From: Chelonoidis abingdonii
Taxonomy: Eukaryota > Chordata > Testudines > Testudinidae
Direction: 5' to 3'
NCBI RefSeq assembly: GCF_003597395.2
Contig: NC_133771.1
Location: forward strand, 54,539,475-54,603,474
Length of the DNA: 64,000 nt
Each line of letters begins with the position of its first letter. Position 1 is the stretch's first letter. Position numbers and translations under genes: made by a program. Of the stretch, positions 60,204 to 64,000 are shown one piece after another. The notes under the pieces were generated by a model. That model was not told where the DNA came from, did not search any database, and worked only from the letters and a program-made list of their open reading frames with translations.

Positions 60204-62832
60204 ATAGAAGTGTTTTGAAGATTAGCTAATTTTTATACATTAAATGCAAAGTGCTTTAAAATAGTTATGCTTAATATTTTATGGTGAAATACAGTTTTAA
60301 AGAAATAATAAAATTTGGCATTGGTTTGTACACAAAATAATTTTTCTCTCATGATATGGTGTTTAGATCTTCTCAAGATCTAGTGAAGATTTGGTGAAAA
60401 CTTGCAGATTTTTGCCTTTTTTCAGAATAGTCACTATTATTCTGATCACAAAAGTTAAGCTTTGTTTTCCTTACTGAATATGGGTGCCCCGTGCTACCAG
60501 GAAACAGAAGAGAAACTGAGTGAAGCATGTGAATGTGGTGTGGATATGCAGGGATACTTGAGCAAGTGAATGTTGGAGGCCAGGAAGGGATGCTGAAGGG
60601 AACAGATTAATATGGGGGAAGCGTAATCTGGGAAGAAAGGAGTGTGTTTGAGAGAGGAAGGGACTGTGGCAGCAGGAATGGGCACTTTGGGAACAGGAAG
60701 GGACATTTTGGGAATATGAGGGATAGGAAAACAGAATTCAGGAGGACAGAAAATAGATAAGAGAACATGTAAGGGACAGGTAATAAATGTGAGTGTGGGG
60801 ATCAGAGTGGAATGAAGGCAATGAGAGAATGAGTAAAGGGGCATATCAGCAGTAGAAGAAGAGGACTAGAGCAGGAAGGCATGACAGCTCCCCCATTTGG
60901 GGAGTTAGTGAAGGGAAAGTAGAGTCCGTCTCCAGATAACTTCTGGGGAGGACCACAAAAGTGTTCGTTTTGAGAGCACTATGTTTGCAATTTTTAATTT
61001 GAGATGATGGATGGAGGAAAGGTGGGGACATATAGCTGGGGTATGCCTCGAGAAATGTGTGTGTGGGGGGAAGGAGAACTGGAGCAGGAAATGGAGAAGA
61101 CAGAAATGGTCTGGCAAAAGGCAGAGCTAGACTAGGAATTATTAAATGACTTGGTCCTGGGTAAATATCACTCAAGAGTGACTACATTTTTGTGGGGAAC
61201 TGGCACTCCCATCTCCATCCTGTTCAGTTCTGTCATATCCATGTCTCTAGGACTTTAGCTGAGAATGAACAGCAATGAACACTGATAGAGACAGCTTTAG
61301 TTAATCCAATCCAACTCTCCAGTTTTCCTGGGCATGGAGATACTCACTTTGGGGAATTAAATCTTCCACTGAGATTTTTTTATGTCACCAGCTCTTTGTT
61401 AACCATCCACGGTTCCATTTTGCCATATTTAAGACGCTTAAGATAAGTTTGTTCCATTATTTATCAGAATCAAATCAACTCATACAAAGAAATGTCAAGT
61501 GTTCTTGTTTGTATGTTTGTTTGTTTTTGTTTAATATGACACAACACATTTCCAGCCTTATCCTTTATTTCTGGAAGAATTAATTCTAGATTCTCTTCTA
61601 ACTAGTTCAGATACATGGCTAATGTATCTCCAGATGTCTGCCCCCTTTGCAACAATCAGTGGTGTGATGGGGCTGGATTCTATCCACAAGTCATTAGCAG
61701 AGAATTCCCCTGTCAGAGGGAAACACCTCACTGGTGCATCTAAATCAGATCTAAGCCCTTCTTTACCCCAGCACAAAGGTTGTGGCTGTGGTGGGGATGG
61801 GAAATGACAGACCTCTGCTGCACCAGGACAATCCTTGACTGGGGTAAGGACCCTTCTTCATGATGTATCTAAGAGCTGCCCAAAAGAATCTCTAAGCATC
61901 ATAAGAAGCAAGGCTAACCCCAAGAATCCATGAATTTGTACTAGTTTCCTGACACACACACTTGTCTCCTCAAGTGCAGGAGATAAGCTTCCGTTAAGGT
62001 GTATTTCCCATATGGCAGTCACCATCTGGAATTTCTAGCCACAGGCATATAATAGAATCCATATTATTGAGCTAGAAGAAAATAAATATTAATTCTTCTG
62101 GACTTTGTCGGTATAAGAGAGATAGATGCTTGCTCACATGCAAGAGCCTGAATGAATACAGAAGAATTTTTCTCCCTATGGCTTGTTTTTTTTCTTTTCT
62201 TTCCCTGGACCACAGATCAGGAATTAGTTGTTAGCATTACGTGGGTATATCCCACATAATTGAGTTTGTGTAACTATAGATGGGTGGTCATTGGTTCACC
62301 TTCGTTTTCCCCATTGTCTTTTTCTACTATTTTATTAAATGAATTTCCTTAGGAGAGATCAAAAATAGGCCCTGAGGTTAAGACAAATTATGGTATCAAT
62401 ATTGTCCTTATCTTGGACATCATATTTGTGTATGTTTGTCAAAGTTCAGTATATCTATTTGGGGCAAGAAGATTATTATTTAAATCAAAAAGAAAAGTGA
62501 ATGTCTGTGCTGCTTATATCCCTAGTGAGCCATTCTCTTAATGTGTGATACTTCTAAAACTGGGGAATTGAGTAATCTGAGATGGCTAATTTAAAATAAC
62601 TAAATAAAACCTTAGTCACTCTTTAAAAATGCATTATGAAACACATTAGTCAATTCACTTTTCATGTTTTATGGTTATTTCACTCTCTAAATTGCTAATT
62701 GTTAAATATGTCATATTTGAGAAGCTTTCCTCCTCATAATCTTTCTCCTCCTGCTGCTTGATTGCATTAAGAGGTCATAATTCTTTGTTTATGACCTTGC
62801 AGTCTGTTACTTGGAGTGTCTGAGATATGTGT
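60204..62832. other. Unannotated; purine-rich strand at 60530-61130
   Basis: 60530-61130 is strongly G/A-rich on plus with recurring GGAAGGGA, GGAACAGGA and GGGACA words, like a degraded minisatellite. It produces pyrimidine-derived open frames on minus that carry no domain. The rest is AT-rich. Confidence 0.5.
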
Positions 62833-63237
62833 CAAGTATCAGAGGGGTAGCCGTGTTAGTCTGGATCTGTAAAAGCAGCAAAGAATCTTGTGGCACCTTA
62901 TAGACTAACAGATGTTTTGGAGCATGAGCTTTCGTGGGTGAATACCCACTTTGTCAGATGCATGTAGTGGAAATTTCCAGGGGCAAGTATATATATGCAA
63001 GCAAGAAGCAAGCTAGAGATAACGAAGTTAGTTCAATCAGGGAGGAGATGAGTCCCTCTCTAGCAGCTGAGGTGTGAAAACCAAAGAGGAGGAAAACTGG
63101 TTTTGTAGTGGCAAGCCATTACACATCCTATTGTTTAAGTCCTGAGTGATTGGTGCAATTTGCAGAATGAACTTGAAGCTTCAGCAGCTATCTCTTGGAG
63201 TCTGGTCCTTAAGTTTTTTTTGCTGAGATGGCCACCT
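62833..63237 (-). mobile_element. Penelope-like retroelement, 3' part
   Basis: The plus text starts GTATCAGAGGGGTAGCCGTG. On the minus strand, after the non-coding end, the sequence from 63237 downward reads LKVAIS, LRTRLQE-type text and AACTTGAAGC/AAGTTCATTCTGCAAATTG. These correspond, as I recall the longer turtle copies, to the C-terminus after the GIY-YIG endonuclease (HFNLPGH, KVAIL, NFRTRLQRE, FICKFDT). The endonuclease itself lies outside this truncated copy. Frames are shifted by small indels, including an oligo-T at 63216-63223. Family assignment rests on memory of these motifs. Confidence 0.6.
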
Positions 63238-64000
63238 TAAGTGTTCCCTGCAGCAGGTATATGGGATCTTGGAGAGCATTACACACAGGTGGGGATGAGA
63301 TAAACTTTATTAAGAAAATGCAAAAAACAGGGAAAATCAAATATGAGGGGTAGGAGGTTTGTTAGGTAGACAATGTGGGAGGTTTCTTTTAGCAAATAGT
63401 ATAGGGTATTCATAGTGGGGTACAATACAGTGGGTACAATTACAGTTGGTAACCAATTAACACTGAAGTATAAATGTAACAAGTAGCTAACAATTTTCTA
63501 TATAAAAGTGTGTCACAGCCATTAATACCAACTAAGAGATATGGGAAAGTGGTAAGTAACCCAACTCATAGTAAAAATGGTCACAAATGGTATAATGTAA
63601 ATGTGAGTGTAGTTAGAGAGAAAAAGACGGGTAACCAATGGGATTTTATGCTAGAATTCAGTAATACAATTGAGGTTTGGGCGGGAATAGGAGAGTGTGG
63701 AGAGAAGAGATTAAAAAGGAAGAGAGAGAGAGATAGCTTCAGGAGACATGAGAGCAGGCAGGCTGCAGGTTTAAACAGCAGGAGCAGAGGAATTTAAACT
63801 TCAGGAGACAGAGGCAGGGCAGGCAGGCTAGCAGGTTATCTCTCTCCTATTTTTTTTTTTTAGGACCTTAAAAACACAATAGGCCTTGCAACTGGACATT
63901 GTCCACCCTACACCGAGCCCAGGTTTAACAAGGTGATAACAGGACTAACCCTTTGAACAGGGCAGTGGTCCCACTTAGCACAATTGGCCATCCCTTTGAA
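63238..64000. repeat. Possible LTR-like or composite repeat, unassigned
   Basis: 'ataaactttattaagaaaat' near 63300 gives a minus-strand AATAAA. 63680-63840 is purine-rich with duplicated 'ttcaggagaca' and 'gggcaggcaggct'. The right end runs out of the window. It resembles the minus-strand LTR-like layouts at 9548 and 48176, but no ends are confirmed. Confidence 0.3.

Noticed and set aside
60494..60844. 116-residue minus-strand frame rich in Pro, Ser and His
   Set aside because: It arises from the pyrimidine-rich complement of the purine tract; low complexity with no motif.
1..64000. CRISPR array, operons, phage or bacterial islands
   Set aside because: No spaced identical repeats and no dense coding; all recognisable content is vertebrate transposable elements.

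Overview
This window looks like repeat-rich, non-genic nuclear DNA from a reptile, most likely a turtle. It is AT-rich, has no long open frames, and shows no operons, bacterial signals or recognisable host exons. Everything I can name is a decayed transposable element: CR1 LINEs ending in (ATTCTATG)n or (TTCTTATG)n, a Penelope-like family beginning GTAGCCGTGTTAGTCTG on one strand, a TGTCA...TGACA LTR family, Harbinger and hAT MITEs, a Ty3/gypsy fragment, a Tx1-like LINE and an L2-like LINE. I recognise several of these as common in turtle DNA, but this is from memory and not from a search.

Layout. 1-340: 3' end of a LINE ORF2, minus strand. 1814-2700: a TA-flanked MITE split by an LTR. 4448-9242: a near full-length CR1, minus strand, with a tandem-repeat 5' region. 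9548-10300: an unassigned repeat. 12407-16339: a PIF/Harbinger transposon carrying both a Myb-like gene and a transposase gene, both broken. 23700-26345: a Ty3/gypsy pol remnant, minus strand, with integrase C-terminus upstream of reverse transcriptase (Gmr1-like order), interrupted by a CR1 with target duplications and by a foldback Penelope-like fragment. 26880-27470: CR1 3' end. 28749-29561: solo LTR with a perfect 5-bp duplication. 30120-33305: L2-like and several CR1 pieces. 36452-36718 and 55018-55331: Harbinger-type MITEs. 39001-39223: second foldback Penelope-like copy with a perfect 13-bp duplication. 40584-40955 and 53211-53508: hAT-type MITEs. 41145-41750 and 46590-47105: palindromic tRNA-like repeats. 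42170-45075: a Tx1-like LINE. 59382-60198: third LTR. 62833-63237: a longer Penelope-like 3' end.

No working gene is predicted. The value of the window is in its nested insertions, which give relative ages, and in the structures of a few elements: the Gmr1-like domain order, a Harbinger transposase whose third catalytic acid is replaced, foldback Penelope-like copies, CR1 5' tandem monomers, and an 80-bp expansion inside one LTR. Between these lie long stretches of AT-rich DNA in which I see nothing identifiable.
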